Notes: a model not told the origin generated them from the sequence alone. Positions 7,644-15,599 are shown, numbered from the stretch's first letter. The stretch is 49,310 nt of DNA from Catellatospora coxensis (GCF_016862635.1 NZ_BONI01000070.1:1-49310), one strand, 5' to 3'. Made by a program: numbers and translations.

Positions 7644-9521
7644 CTAGGCCGCGCTGCCGACCGGCTGGTCGAACTGGGTCCGGTAGAGCTCGGCGTAGCG
7701 GCCGTCGCGGGCCAGCAGGTCCGGGTGCGTGCCGCGCTCGACGACCCGACCCGCCTCGATGACCAGGATCTGGTCGGCCTGGCGGACCGTGGACAGCCGG
7801 TGCGCGATGACCACCGACGTACGCCCGGCCAGGGCCTCGCCCAGCGCCTCCTGCACCGCCGCCTCCGACGTCGAGTCCAGGTGCGCCGTCGCCTCGTCGA
7901 GCACCACCACCCGCGGCCGGGCCAGCAGCACCCGGGCGATGGTCAGGCGCTGCCGCTCGCCGCCGGACAGCCGGTAGCCGCGCTCGCCGACGACCGTGTC
8001 CAGCCCGTCGGGCAGCGCTTCGACCAGCTCGGCGAGCCTGGCCCGGCGCAGCGCGTCCCACAGCTCCTCGTCGGTCGCCTCCGGCCGGGCCAGCAGCAGG
8101 TTGGCCCGCACCGACTCGTGGAACAGGTGGCCGTCCTGGGTGACCATGCCCAGCGTCTGCCGGATCGTCTTGGCGTCCAGGTCACGTACGTCGACGCCGG
8201 ACAGCCGGACCGTGCCGCCGTCGGTGTCGTACAGCCGGGGCAGCAGCTGCGCGATGGTGGACTTACCCGCCCCGGACGAGCCGACCAGCGCCACCAGCTG
8301 GCCCGGCTCGGCGGTGAACGACACGTCGTGCAGCACCTGCGCGCCGCCGCGGGTGTCGAGCACGGCGACCTCCTCCAGCGAGGCCAGCGACACCTTGTCC
8401 GCCGACGGGTAGCCGAAGTCGACGCCGTCGAACTGCACCGACACCGGGCCGTCGGGCATCTGCTTCGGCTGCTCGGGCTCGGCGATCAGCGGCTTGAGGT
8501 CGAGGATCTCGAACACCCGCTCGAAGCTGACCAGGGCGCTCATCACCTCGACCCGGGCGCTGGCCAGCGAGGTCAGCGGGGCGTAGAGGCGCGCCAGCAG
8601 CAGCGCCAACGCCACCACCGAGCCCTCGTCCAGCGTGCCGCGCAGCGCGAACACGCCGCCCAGGCCGTACACCAGGGCAAGCGCGAGCGAGGAGACGAGC
8701 ATCAGCGCTGTCACGAAGACCCACTGCACCATCGCGGTGCGCACACCGATGTCGCGCACCCGCCGGGCCCGCGCCGCGAATTCGGCCGACTCCCGTTCCG
8801 GCTGCCCGAACAGCTTGACCAGCGTCGCGCCGGGGGCGGAGAAGCGTTCGGTCATGTTGGTGCTCATGGCCGAGTTGTGCTCGGCCGCCTCGCGCTCCAG
8901 CCGGGCCAGCTTGTTGCCCATCCGGCGGGCGGGCAGCACGAACACCGGCAGCAGCACCAGCGCCAGCAGGGTGATCTGCCAGGAAAGCTGGATCATGACG
9001 ACCAGCGTCAGCGCCAGCATGACCAGGTTCGCCACCACCCCGGACAGGGTGTCGCTGAACGCCCGCTGCGCGCCGATCACGTCGTTGTTGAGCCGGCTGA
9101 CCAGCGCGCCGGTGCGGGTACGCGTGAAGAACGCGACCGGCATCCGCTGCACGTGGTCGAACACGGCGGTGCGCAGGTCGAGGATCAGGCCCTCGCCGAT
9201 GGTCGCCGACAGCCAGCGGGTGGCCAGGCTCAGCCCGGCCTCGGCCAGCGCCAGTCCCGCGATGATCACCGCCAGCCAGACGACCGTGGTCTCCGGCCCG
9301 CCGTTGGTGATCGTGTCGATCACGCGGCCGGCCAGGATCGGCGTGGCCACCGCCAGCACCGCGCCGACCACGCTCAGCGCGAGGAAGGCCAGCAGCTGCC
9401 GGCGGTGCGGCCGGGCGAAACCGAGGATGCGCCGCAGCGTGGCCAGCGAGAACGGCCGACGCTCGTCCTGGGCGTTCATGGCGTGGTAGAGGGAGTTCCA
9501 CGCCGCCATTTCCATGCTCAT
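7644..9521 (-). CDS. ABC exporter, fused permease and ATPase (MsbA/MDR type)
   Basis: A 625-residue half-transporter that would work as a homodimer in the membrane. An N-terminal six-helix exporter domain (about 40-330; FLALSVVGAVLAVATPILAGRVID and following) is joined to an ATPase with Walker A GSSGAGKST, Q-loop region MVTQDGHLF, signature LSGGERQR, Walker B VVVLDEATAHLDS and an H-loop IAHRLSTV; all needed residues are present. The ATG at 9521 follows GGAAAGG by 8-9 bases, so longer frames are rejected. The strong hairpin at 7596 follows. The substrate is unknown; relatives export drugs, lipids or peptides. A MerR-like promoter candidate lies at 9576-9601, just downstream of tnpB. Confidence 0.9.
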   Translation of the reverse strand: MSMEMAAWNSLYHAMNAQDERRPFSLATLRRILGFARPHRRQLLAFLALSVVGAVLAVATPILAGRVIDTITNGGPETTVVWLAVIIAGLALAEAGLSLATRWLSATIGEGLILDLRTAVFDHVQRMPVAFFTRTRTGALVSRLNNDVIGAQRAFSDTLSGVVANLVMLALTLVVMIQLSWQITLLALVLLPVFVLPARRMGNKLARLEREAAEHNSAMSTNMTERFSAPGATLVKLFGQPERESAEFAARARRVRDIGVRTAMVQWVFVTALMLVSSLALALVYGLGGVFALRGTLDEGSVVALALLLARLYAPLTSLASARVEVMSALVSFERVFEILDLKPLIAEPEQPKQMPDGPVSVQFDGVDFGYPSADKVSLASLEEVAVLDTRGGAQVLHDVSFTAEPGQLVALVGSSGAGKSTIAQLLPRLYDTDGGTVRLSGVDVRDLDAKTIRQTLGMVTQDGHLFHESVRANLLLARPEATDEELWDALRRARLAELVEALPDGLDTVVGERGYRLSGGERQRLTIARVLLARPRVVVLDEATAHLDSTSEAAVQEALGEALAGRTSVVIAHRLSTVRQADQILVIEAGRVVERGTHPDLLARDGRYAELYRTQFDQPVGSAA

Positions 9522-9575
9522 CGAGCTGTGCCTTTCCGTTGCGGAACGGTCGCGGCGGGCGGGCCCGTCGGCGAC

Positions 9576-9601
9576 ACCGTAGAACCTCAAGCGAGGGTCA
9601 G
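9576..9601 (-). promoter_or_regulatory. Candidate MerR-type promoter for the ABC exporter
   Basis: Read on the minus strand this is CTGACC, an imperfect dyad ACCCTC-GCT-TGAGGT, then TACGGT as a -10 box (9581-9576), 54 bases before the ABC start. The layout resembles MerR-family drug-exporter promoters, but the spacer is only about 14 bases instead of 19-20, so it may be damaged or a coincidence. No MerR gene is adjacent. Confidence 0.3.
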
Positions 9602-10811
9602 CTTCTTGACCTTGAAGGGTCGAGCTTGCGGGTCGAGACAGCTCGCGGTAATGAGCACGAGGTCACGCCGCGTTCGGCATGCTGACGGATACCCAGCGCG
9701 TAACACCGCGTGCGGCGATGTTGCAGGCTGCGTTGCGATCGGCGTGCTCAGCGAAGCCGCACGACCTGCAGCGGAACGTGGATTGGTTGGGTCGGTTGGC
9801 CTTGGCAATGTGCCCGCAGGCGGAGCATTGCTGGGAGGTGTACGCCGGGTTGACGTGTACCACCGCTACCGCTGCCCGCTTGGCCTTGTAGGCGATGTAC
9901 TGACCGAGTTGGGCGAACGCCCATGAGTGCAGCGTGACCCGCTGGGGCCGTCGGAGCCGTACCCGGTCGCGGATGCCGCCCAAATCCTCTAGGGCGATTC
10001 CGCGGCCGGTGCGTTCGGCCTCGGTCACGATGGTCTTGGCGATGCGGTGGTTGACGTCGGCGGCGAACCGCGACTCCTTCCGCCGACGTTTCTTCAATAG
10101 CCTCTTGGCGGACTTAGTTCCGAGAGCCTGGAGTTTCGTGCGCAGCCGCTGGTCACGGTGCCGGGCTCGGTTAACGGCCTTGCCGCTGTGGCGACGGCCG
10201 TCGGAGTCGCTAGCAAGGTTGGCGATACCGAGGTCGACACCGAGGAACCCGTCCGGCTGCCTGGTAGGGGTGTCGGGGATATCACAGGTGGCGTATAGAA
10301 ACCACATGCCGTCCCGGTGGACGAGGTCCGACTCTCCCTGACGATACCTAGCCAAGGTGGCGTATTGCGCCTCGCTGCAGCTGAACCGGATGGGCCCGGA
10401 CCGCCCGTTGACCGTCCAGATTGACACCGTGCGGGCCGCCAACTGCCAGGATAGGCACCGGTCGTCGAACGGTTGCGCCGCTGCGCGACGGAAGCGGACC
10501 GGCCTGCCCTCAACGGCTCGACGTCGTGGCGACCCGGGCTTGCCGAGATGGCCAGCCGCGATGTTGGCCTTCAGCGCGGCATACGCACCGGACACCTTAC
10601 GGGCAACGTGGATTGCTGGCTGTGCAGACAAACCCATGTCCTTGAGCTGGCCATAGGTAAGCCGCTGCAGCGACTGCTTGCCAAACACACCCCGCTGGTA
10701 CGCCAGCTCGGACGCAACATTCGCGGCCTCGTTACACAGTTTCAGCGTCGCCTGTAATGCCACTTGCTGAGCGGCATCCGGGAATAGCCGGACCTGCACG
10801 ACAATCTTCAC
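9602..10811 (-). mobile_element. Lone TnpB insertion (IS200/IS605-superfamily, IS1341-like), ends undefined
   Basis: An intact tnpB without a TnpA transposase. The coding region is visibly less GC-rich than its neighbours (for example around 10260-10340), which fits acquisition. The 61 bases after the stop contain a possible hairpin CGAGCT (9621-9626) / AGCTCG (9640-9645), where an omega-RNA 3' scaffold and element right end would be expected. No boundaries can be fixed by eye. Confidence 0.55.
9663..10811 (-). CDS. tnpB: TnpB, RNA-guided nuclease-type transposon protein
   Basis: A 382-residue OrfB/TnpB protein. The N-terminus KIVVQVRLFPD is the usual TnpB opening, followed by the helical WED/REC-like part. 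The split RuvC domain appears complete: GVDLGIANLA carries the first catalytic Asp, IALEDLGGI the Glu, and ADRNAACNIAARG the last Asp; between them is a four-Cys zinc finger (CSACG...CRSCG). The GTG at 10811 is chosen because homologues start at this point; an upstream in-frame extension to 10907 has no homologous character. TnpB proteins are guided by an omega-RNA made from the 3' end of their own gene and cut DNA next to a short TAM. No tnpA is nearby, so it is probably not self-mobile. Confidence 0.9.
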   Translation of the reverse strand: MKIVVQVRLFPDAAQQVALQATLKLCNEAANVASELAYQRGVFGKQSLQRLTYGQLKDMGLSAQPAIHVARKVSGAYAALKANIAAGHLGKPGSPRRRAVEGRPVRFRRAAAQPFDDRCLSWQLAARTVSIWTVNGRSGPIRFSCSEAQYATLARYRQGESDLVHRDGMWFLYATCDIPDTPTRQPDGFLGVDLGIANLASDSDGRRHSGKAVNRARHRDQRLRTKLQALGTKSAKRLLKKRRRKESRFAADVNHRIAKTIVTEAERTGRGIALEDLGGIRDRVRLRRPQRVTLHSWAFAQLGQYIAYKAKRAAVAVVHVNPAYTSQQCSACGHIAKANRPNQSTFRCRSCGFAEHADRNAACNIAARGVTRWVSVSMPNAA

Positions 10812-10920
10812 CAGGCGCCCTTGCCACACTCGTTGGCTCGCCCGGCTGGCATCGACCGAGGCCACGCACGCTTGCCCACCCAGCCGACGCCGACCTCGGA
10901 GCAACATCCTGTCACTAGCC

Positions 10921-10948
10921 CGGTTGACGTCATACCTGACGTCTACCG
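10921..10948. terminator. 11-bp inverted repeat containing GACGTC in both arms
   Basis: CGGTTGACGTC (10921-10931) and GACGTCTACCG (10938-10948) form 11-base arms with one mismatch and a 6-base loop. It lies 15-42 bases past the stop of the anti-sigma gene and before tnpB. It is best read as a terminator, though the symmetric TGACGTC half-sites would also suit an operator. Confidence 0.4.
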
Positions 10949-10962
10949 GACGGGTCCGACAT

Positions 10963-11745
10963 TCAGGCCGCGCGGCGCTGCTCCACGGTCACCTTCCGGG
11001 TGACGGCGACCCGGACCGGGAACGGATAGACCGGCGCGAGCGGGCCCTCCCCCTCGTCTCCGCCGCGGATCGACCAGGGGCTTCGCGGCCGGGCGGCACG
11101 GTCGGACGGCCCGTCGCCGCGCAGGCGCGGATGGTTCAGCGCCAGCAGCAGCCCGTATCCGGCGAGCACCAGCCCGTGCGACAGCACCCGGCCCGCCTCG
11201 ACCCGGTCGGCCAGCGCGTCGTTGACGGTCAGCAGGCTGAGCACGATCACGAACGCGGTCATCACCGGCAGCAGCGCCGCCGGGCGAGTACGCCGCCAGG
11301 CCAGCCAGGCCAGGGCAGCCCCGATCGCCACGTTCCAGGCGGCGGACTCGTGCCACAGGTGCCCCGACGACACCGAGCCGACCACGCCGTGCGCGTGCCG
11401 CTCGGCCGCGGCCAGGCTGCTGATCTGCGCCACGCCCAGCAGGAACTGGCCCAGCCCGACGGCCAGCAGCGCCCGCCGCAGCCAGCCGGCGACGTCGAAC
11501 CGGGCGCGCCGCGGTGGCGGGGTCGGCGCGGCGGCCAGCACCGCCGCGAGCGCCCGCTCGCTGAGCCCCGGCACCGGCAGCGCCGCGGCGGTCCGGGCCA
11601 GCCGGGTCACCGACTCCGCCCGCTGCCACCAGTCCGCGCACTCCGCACACCCGTCGACGTGCGCGTCGACCGCTTCGCGTTCGCCCGGCTCGTCCGCGCC
11701 GTCCAGGCGGGCCGACAGCAGCTCGCGCGCCTGTGTGCACCCCAT
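10963..11745 (-). CDS. Zinc-finger membrane anti-sigma factor (partner of SigC-like sigma)
   Basis: A 260-residue protein. An N-terminal zf-HC2 anti-sigma domain has all four zinc ligands visible (Cys3, His29, Cys33, Cys36), then an Ala/Pro linker and about four membrane segments (ALLAVGLGQFLLGVAQI, NVAIGAALAWLAW, MTAFVIVLSLLTV, GLVLAGYGLLLAL). The loop between the first two helices is His-rich (AERHAHG...GHLWHES), a possible metal-sensing site. The ATG at 11745 is chosen because GGGAG lies 5 bases before it and it keeps Cys3 near the N-terminus; an ATG at 11757 is the alternative. It is divergent from the ECF sigma gene, which it probably holds inactive at the membrane. Confidence 0.82.
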   Translation of the reverse strand: MGCTQARELLSARLDGADEPGEREAVDAHVDGCAECADWWQRAESVTRLARTAAALPVPGLSERALAAVLAAAPTPPPRRARFDVAGWLRRALLAVGLGQFLLGVAQISSLAAAERHAHGVVGSVSSGHLWHESAAWNVAIGAALAWLAWRRTRPAALLPVMTAFVIVLSLLTVNDALADRVEAGRVLSHGLVLAGYGLLLALNHPRLRGDGPSDRAARPRSPWSIRGGDEGEGPLAPVYPFPVRVAVTRKVTVEQRRAA

Positions 11746-11859
11746 GCCCACTCCCATGCGACACATTGTCGCCCATACCCGCGAGTTGGTTCCCGGGCAT
11801 CGCTGTGACCTGCGGCGCTGTCGCGCACCGGGGGGATCGCATCGAAGGGCGGCGAACGA

Positions 11860-11865
11860 TACGCT
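11860..11865 (+). promoter_or_regulatory. Leaderless-type -10 box of the sigma gene
   Basis: TACGCT ends 7 bases before the ATG at 11873 and no SD is present, which is the arrangement of leaderless transcripts in actinobacteria. Confidence 0.45.
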
Positions 11866-11872
11866 TCCGGTC

Positions 11873-12457
11873 ATGTCCTACGGCGGTGACGACGAGCGCA
11901 TCACGGCGCTGGCCCTGGCGGCCCGCGGCGGCGACCGCGCCGCCACCGAGGCGTTCGTGGCGGCTACCCAGCGCGACGTGGTCCGCTTCGTGGCGCACCT
12001 GGCCGGGGCCGCCGACGCCGACGACCTCGCGCAGGACACCTACCTGCGGGCGATGCGCGCCCTGCCCTCGTTCGAGGGCCGGTCCTCGGCCCGCACCTGG
12101 CTGCTGGCCATCGCCCGGCACACCGTCGTGGACCACCTGCGCGTGCTCGCCCGGCGGCCGCGCCCGGCGGACCTGGCCGACTGGGTGGCCGTGGCCGACA
12201 CCGTGTCGGCGGGGGCGGCCGGGCGCTTCGACGAGCAGATCCTGCTGAACCGGCTGGTCGCGGGGCTCGACCCCGACCGGCGGGAGGCGTTCGTCGCCAC
12301 GCAGGTGCTGGGCCTGTCGTATGTCGAGGCCGCCGAGGTGATCGGCTGCCCGATCGGCACCATCCGGTCCCGGGTCGCCCGGGCCCGCGACGACCTCGCC
12401 GCCGCGCTCGGCGACAGCGCCACCGCCGCCCCGCGCCGCCACCTGCGCGCCGTCTGA
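11873..12457 (+). CDS. sigC: ECF sigma factor, SigC-like
   Basis: A 194-residue ECF sigma factor. Region 2 is clear (AFVAATQRDVVRFVAHL, DADDLAQDTYLRAMRALP, SARTWLLAIARHTVVDHLR), and region 4 carries the helix-turn-helix (LGLSYVEAAEVIGCPIGTIRSRVARAR). The wording closely follows Mycobacterium tuberculosis SigC as I recall it (ATQ.DV.RFVA.L, SSARTWLLAIARH). SigC in mycobacteria has been linked to copper acquisition; here a zinc-finger membrane anti-sigma is divergent and a YcnI-type copper protein is the convergent neighbour. It is probably leaderless. A palindromic repeat at 12523-12593 follows the gene. Confidence 0.85.
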   Translation: MSYGGDDERITALALAARGGDRAATEAFVAATQRDVVRFVAHLAGAADADDLAQDTYLRAMRALPSFEGRSSARTWLLAIARHTVVDHLRVLARRPRPADLADWVAVADTVSAGAAGRFDEQILLNRLVAGLDPDRREAFVATQVLGLSYVEAAEVIGCPIGTIRSRVARARDDLAAALGDSATAAPRRHLRAV

Positions 12458-12522
12458 CCGGCTCCGCCGACCCACGCCACCCGCATGTGGCGGACCCGTG
12501 GCAGCGTGAACACCGCTTCTTT

Positions 12523-12593
12523 TCCATAAACGGTGGCCTATCTCATCGAGTTCGATCTCGCGACATTCGCTGAGATAGGCCGCCGTTTATGGA
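12523..12593. repeat. Long palindromic repeat A (TGGCCTATCTCA family)
   Basis: Arms of 23 bases (12523-12545 and 12571-12593) match at 22 positions, separated by 25 bases. The arm begins TCCATAAACGG and ends GGCCTATCTCA. A closely related left arm occurs at 20626-20652. It lies between the convergent sigC and ycnI-like genes, so it may serve as a bidirectional terminator. Confidence 0.8.
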
Positions 12594-12647
12594 GAGCGGA
12601 CGAGCCGCGGGTCAGGGCACGATACGCCGACTCCGCCGGGCGACGGG

Positions 12648-13367
12648 TCAGGATCCGGTCGGGGTGGGCTTGCCGCGCAGGGCCAGGCCGAGGGCGGCCA
12701 GGGCGACGACCAGCGCGGCGATGCTCAGGCCGAGCGGCCAGCCGCTACCGCCGTCCGAGGACGCCGGGGTGTCGCCGGACGCGGAGTTGCTCCCAGCGGC
12801 CGCCGGGGACGCGGGCGCCGCGGCCTTCGGCAGGACCTTGAGCACGGGCGCGGGACGCTCCAGCTCGGCACCGGCCTTCGGCTCCTCGATCCAGCGCACG
12901 ACCTCGCCGTCGGAGTACGTCTGCAGCGCCTTGAACACGATCTGGCTGACCTCCGGCACCGGCCCGGCGGACACGTCGAACTCCTGGAACTGGCCGGGCT
13001 TGACGGCCGAGGCGGCGTCCGCCGTCCAGGTGATCTTCGAGGCGGCCTCGGTGATCTCGTTGTCGTGGTTCTTGATCGGCGTCGCCAGCTTGCGCTTCTC
13101 CACCACGGCCGTCCAGCCGGGCACCGGTTTGACCGAGACGCTCGCGAACGGCGCGTCCTCGGGCAGCGTGACCTCCACCTTCACCGTCGACGCGTTGTCC
13201 TTCTCGTTCGGCACCCGGAAGGTCAGCCGGGCGTACCCGCCGGCGGTCGCCTCCTTCGGGTTGACCGTCACATGAGCCGCCGCCGGCACGGCCGACAGGC
13301 CGACCATCGCCGCCACCGCGACCGCCACCACGCCGGCCCGCCACCGCGCCCTCGCACCGATCTTCAT
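12648..13367 (-). CDS. YcnI-family (DUF1775) exported copper-binding protein
   Basis: A 239-residue exported, membrane-anchored protein. The signal peptide ends ...PAAAHVTVNP, so the mature protein would start at His32, the copper ligand of YcnI-type monohistidine sites; the DUF1775 domain follows (about 32-175: YARLTFRVPNE, PGWTAVVEKRKL, EVVRWIEEP with the conserved Trp). A Pro/Ala/Ser stretch then leads to one C-terminal helix (LGLSIAALVVALAALGLAL) and a short basic tail. The ATG at 13367 has GAAGGA 7 bases upstream. Known members bind Cu(II) and lie near copper import/resistance genes; here the neighbours are the SigC-like sigma and its anti-sigma, with no CopC or CopD in the window. Confidence 0.85.
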   Translation of the reverse strand: MKIGARARWRAGVVAVAVAAMVGLSAVPAAAHVTVNPKEATAGGYARLTFRVPNEKDNASTVKVEVTLPEDAPFASVSVKPVPGWTAVVEKRKLATPIKNHDNEITEAASKITWTADAASAVKPGQFQEFDVSAGPVPEVSQIVFKALQTYSDGEVVRWIEEPKAGAELERPAPVLKVLPKAAAPASPAAAGSNSASGDTPASSDGGSGWPLGLSIAALVVALAALGLALRGKPTPTGS

Positions 13368-13498
13368 CTCGCGTCCTTCACCTCGGGAGACCGGCGCGCC
13401 CCGCGGCGCGCCCGGCGGCGACCAGGTCACCGCGCGACACAGGTCGCCCCGGCCCGGCCGCCGGTTCCCGCACGTATGTGTGGACTGTCACCGATTCA

Positions 13499-13513
13499 CC
13501 GGGAACTTCCCGG
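13499..13513. promoter_or_regulatory. Perfect palindrome CCGGGAA-C-TTCCCGG
   Basis: A 15-base perfect odd palindrome lies in the divergent region between the YcnI-like gene and the secreted repeat protein, 114 bases before the latter's start. Its right-reading GGGAACTT resembles an ECF-sigma -35 element, but no firm -10 can be assigned. Operator or ECF promoter, uncertain. I see nothing else clear in 13368-13626. Confidence 0.3.
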
Positions 13514-13626
13514 CTGTTCTCGGCGACACGGACCGGCGCGATGTCGGAGCCGTGACAGAACGCTCGGATGCGCCCGCCCATGCGGCACCGTGCACAGTGC
13601 ATCGACCGCCGGCAGAGGAGGCACAG

Positions 13627-14466
13627 ATGAGGGGCAGGACCAGGGCGGCAGCGGCCGCCATCGCGCTCGCCGCGGCGACCGGCCTGGCACAGACCGGCGC
13701 ACCGGCCCAGGCCGCGGTGCCGGGCCTGCAGATCGTGTCCACGGCGAGCACGGGCGGCAGCGGCTCGCCCAAGAGCGTGACGGCCACGTGCCCGGCCGGC
13801 AAGCGGGTCGTCGGCGCGGGCTTCTATCTCGACGGAGCGGCCGCGCAGGTGGTGCTGGACGACCTGATCCCGGCGGCCGGTGCGGTGACCGCCACCGGTT
13901 ACGAGGACCAGGACGGCACGGCCGAGAACTGGTGGATCCGCGCGTACGCGGTCTGCGCCGACCCGGTGCCGGGGCTGGAGATCGTCACCGCTGTCAGCGC
14001 CCCCGGCTCGGCCGCGCGCTCGACGACCGCCGCATGCCCGACCGGCAAGCGTGCCCTCGGCGGCGGGGCGACGATCACCGGCGGGCTCGGCCAGGTGGTG
14101 ATCGACGCGATGATGCCCGCCTCGACGACGGTCACCGCGGCGGCGTTCGAGGACGGTGACGGCACCTCGGCCACCTGGACCCTGACCGCGTACGCGATCT
14201 GCGCGCCGGCGCTGCCCGGCCTGGTGCTGCCGACCGTCACCAGCCCGCCGACGACCGGCTTCCAGCAGGGCGCGTCTCCGGCATGCCCGGCAGGGACGGC
14301 GGCCCTCGGCACGGGCTGGGACGTCAATACCAGGTTCCCGGGTTCGATCTTCCCGGTCGCCGCTGCCCCGTCCGCCACGGGCGTGCTCACCGTGGCCCTG
14401 ATGAACAACGCTCCCGGCCTGGCCGAGTGGACGCTGACCGGCCGCGCCGTCTGCGCGACGCCGTAG
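13627..14466 (+). CDS. Secreted protein with three copies of an ~80-residue Cys-pair repeat
   Basis: A 279-residue exported protein of unknown function. A signal peptide (about 1-28, ending AQA-AVPGL) is followed by three tandem domains (about 28-105, 107-185, 187-279). Each follows the plan PGL..V.....CPAGKR.lG.G......VVLD...P.....TATG.ED.DGT...W...AYA[VI]CA, with one Cys near the start and one at the end, suggesting one disulfide per repeat. GAGGAG lies 6 bases before the ATG. The third copy is the most diverged (TAALGTGWDVN). It is followed by a strong bidirectional terminator. I do not know a named family; surface-exposed or secreted binding protein is only a guess. Confidence 0.75.
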   Translation: MRGRTRAAAAAIALAAATGLAQTGAPAQAAVPGLQIVSTASTGGSGSPKSVTATCPAGKRVVGAGFYLDGAAAQVVLDDLIPAAGAVTATGYEDQDGTAENWWIRAYAVCADPVPGLEIVTAVSAPGSAARSTTAACPTGKRALGGGATITGGLGQVVIDAMMPASTTVTAAAFEDGDGTSATWTLTAYAICAPALPGLVLPTVTSPPTTGFQQGASPACPAGTAALGTGWDVNTRFPGSIFPVAAAPSATGVLTVALMNNAPGLAEWTLTGRAVCATP

Positions 14467-14470
14467 CCAC

Positions 14471-14509
14471 GGGACACCTTCCGGCTGCCGACCAGCCGGA
14501 AGGTATCCC
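14471..14509. terminator. Bidirectional terminator between convergent genes
   Basis: ACCTTCCGGCT (14476-14486) pairs perfectly with AGCCGGAAGGT (14494-14504) across a 7-base loop, and GGGA/TCCC extends the stem past one mismatch. It lies between the ends of two convergent genes (14466 and 14523). Confidence 0.8.
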
Positions 14510-14522
14510 GCTGCCGCTCAGC

Positions 14523-15599
14523 TCACCAGGTCAGGCGGGCGTACCCGTCGGCTCCGGGTTTGCCGGTCACGCCCGCGGCCGAGTTGCCGCCCGCCAGGCC
14601 GCCGTCCGCGGCGAGGCTGCGGTAGTAGCCCCCGCGACCACCCGCACCGCCGCGTCCGCCGTTGCCGCCCGCGCCACCGGCGCCGCCGACGCCGTGCTCG
14701 ACGTCGTCGGTCACGGCGCCGCCCGCGCCGCCCAGCCCGACCACCGTCGCGCCCGCGCCGCCGGCCCCGCCGGTGCCGCCGCTCGCGCCGTCGACCCCGG
14801 AGCCGCCGGCCGCGCCGTCGCCGCCGCCCTTGCCCGCATTGCCCGCCGCGCCGTCGGTGCCGGTGCACAGCGCCGCCGAGAGCACGGCCATCGTGCCGCC
14901 CGCGCCGCCGTCGCCGGGGGCGCTGCTGCCGATCCCGCCGGGGCGGGTGGTGCCGGGACGGCTGCCGGTGGCGTCCATGCCGCCGGGGCCGCCGTTGGAG
15001 AACTCCGGGCTGCCCTGGCCGCCCGCGCCGCCCGCGACCTGGGTCAGCAGCAGCGCGGTGTCGTTGAGCAGCACGCTGACCTCGGTGAGCGCGCCCTCCG
15101 CGCCGTCCGCGCCGGCCTTGGAGAGCTGGCCCGCGTTGCCGTTGCCGCCGGGCGAGCTCGGCGCACCGCCGGTCGCCGCCGCCGCGCCGCGTCCACCGCT
15201 GCCGCCGCGGCCGACCACGATGGACAGTTGCGTCGCGGGGAAGTCCGCGGGCAGCACACATTTGACGTACTGCCCCGCGCCGCCGGAGCCGCCGCCCGCG
15301 CCACCGCCGCCGGAGCTGCCACCGGCCCCGCCGCCACCGCCCCGGCCGAACAGGGACTTGCCGCCACCGCCGCCGCCCCCACCGGCTCCGCCGCCGTTGC
15401 CGCCGCCACCGCCGCCGCCCGCGCCCCACAGCTCCAGCGTCACCTCGGCACCGGCGGGCACGTCGAACGTGTACGTGCCCGCGGTGTCGTAGACCTGCTC
15501 ACCGGCGGCGACGGCGCTCCAGGACGGCGCGCCGCCGACGACGGCTCCGGCGAGCAGCGCCGCGGTCAGCGCCGCCGCTCGATACGACTTTTTCACCAC
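14523..15599 (-). CDS. Glycine-rich exported protein
   Basis: A 358-residue exported protein. The signal peptide (VVKKSYRAAALTAALLAGAVVGG, cleaved near residue 32) is followed by a short beta region (YDTAGTYTFDVPAGAEVTLELWGAGG), as in glycine-rich domains of secreted and phage-tail-like proteins, then about 300 residues dominated by GG-x-GG and GGAGG runs with Ala, Ser and Asn, and a C-terminus GKPGADGYARLTW. Two Cys (near 112 and 246) might pair. The GTG at 15599 follows GGAAAGG by 6 bases; GTG at 15596 is possible. It resembles PGRS-like low-complexity proteins in composition without a PE domain. Function unknown; cell-surface or matrix role is a guess. Confidence 0.75.
   Translation of the reverse strand: MVKKSYRAAALTAALLAGAVVGGAPSWSAVAAGEQVYDTAGTYTFDVPAGAEVTLELWGAGGGGGGGNGGGAGGGGGGGGKSLFGRGGGGGAGGSSGGGGAGGGSGGAGQYVKCVLPADFPATQLSIVVGRGGSGGRGAAAATGGAPSSPGGNGNAGQLSKAGADGAEGALTEVSVLLNDTALLLTQVAGGAGGQGSPEFSNGGPGGMDATGSRPGTTRPGGIGSSAPGDGGAGGTMAVLSAALCTGTDGAAGNAGKGGGDGAAGGSGVDGASGGTGGAGGAGATVVGLGGAGGAVTDDVEHGVGGAGGAGGNGGRGGAGGRGGYYRSLAADGGLAGGNSAAGVTGKPGADGYARLTW

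Noticed and set aside
7092-9926. A 944-residue plus-strand open frame across the DUF2690 and ABC genes
   Set aside because: It reads antisense through two well-supported genes and their intergenic terminator, and is Gln/Arg/His-rich without any fold signal.
10812-10907. N-terminal extension of TnpB to the upstream in-frame start
   Set aside because: The extension is Arg/Ala-rich with no TnpB homology; KIVVQVRLFPD at the GTG 10811 is the normal family start.
14523-15599. Short regular DNA repeats that might suggest a CRISPR array
   Set aside because: They are GGN codon repeats of a glycine-rich protein, without fixed repeat length or unique spacers.
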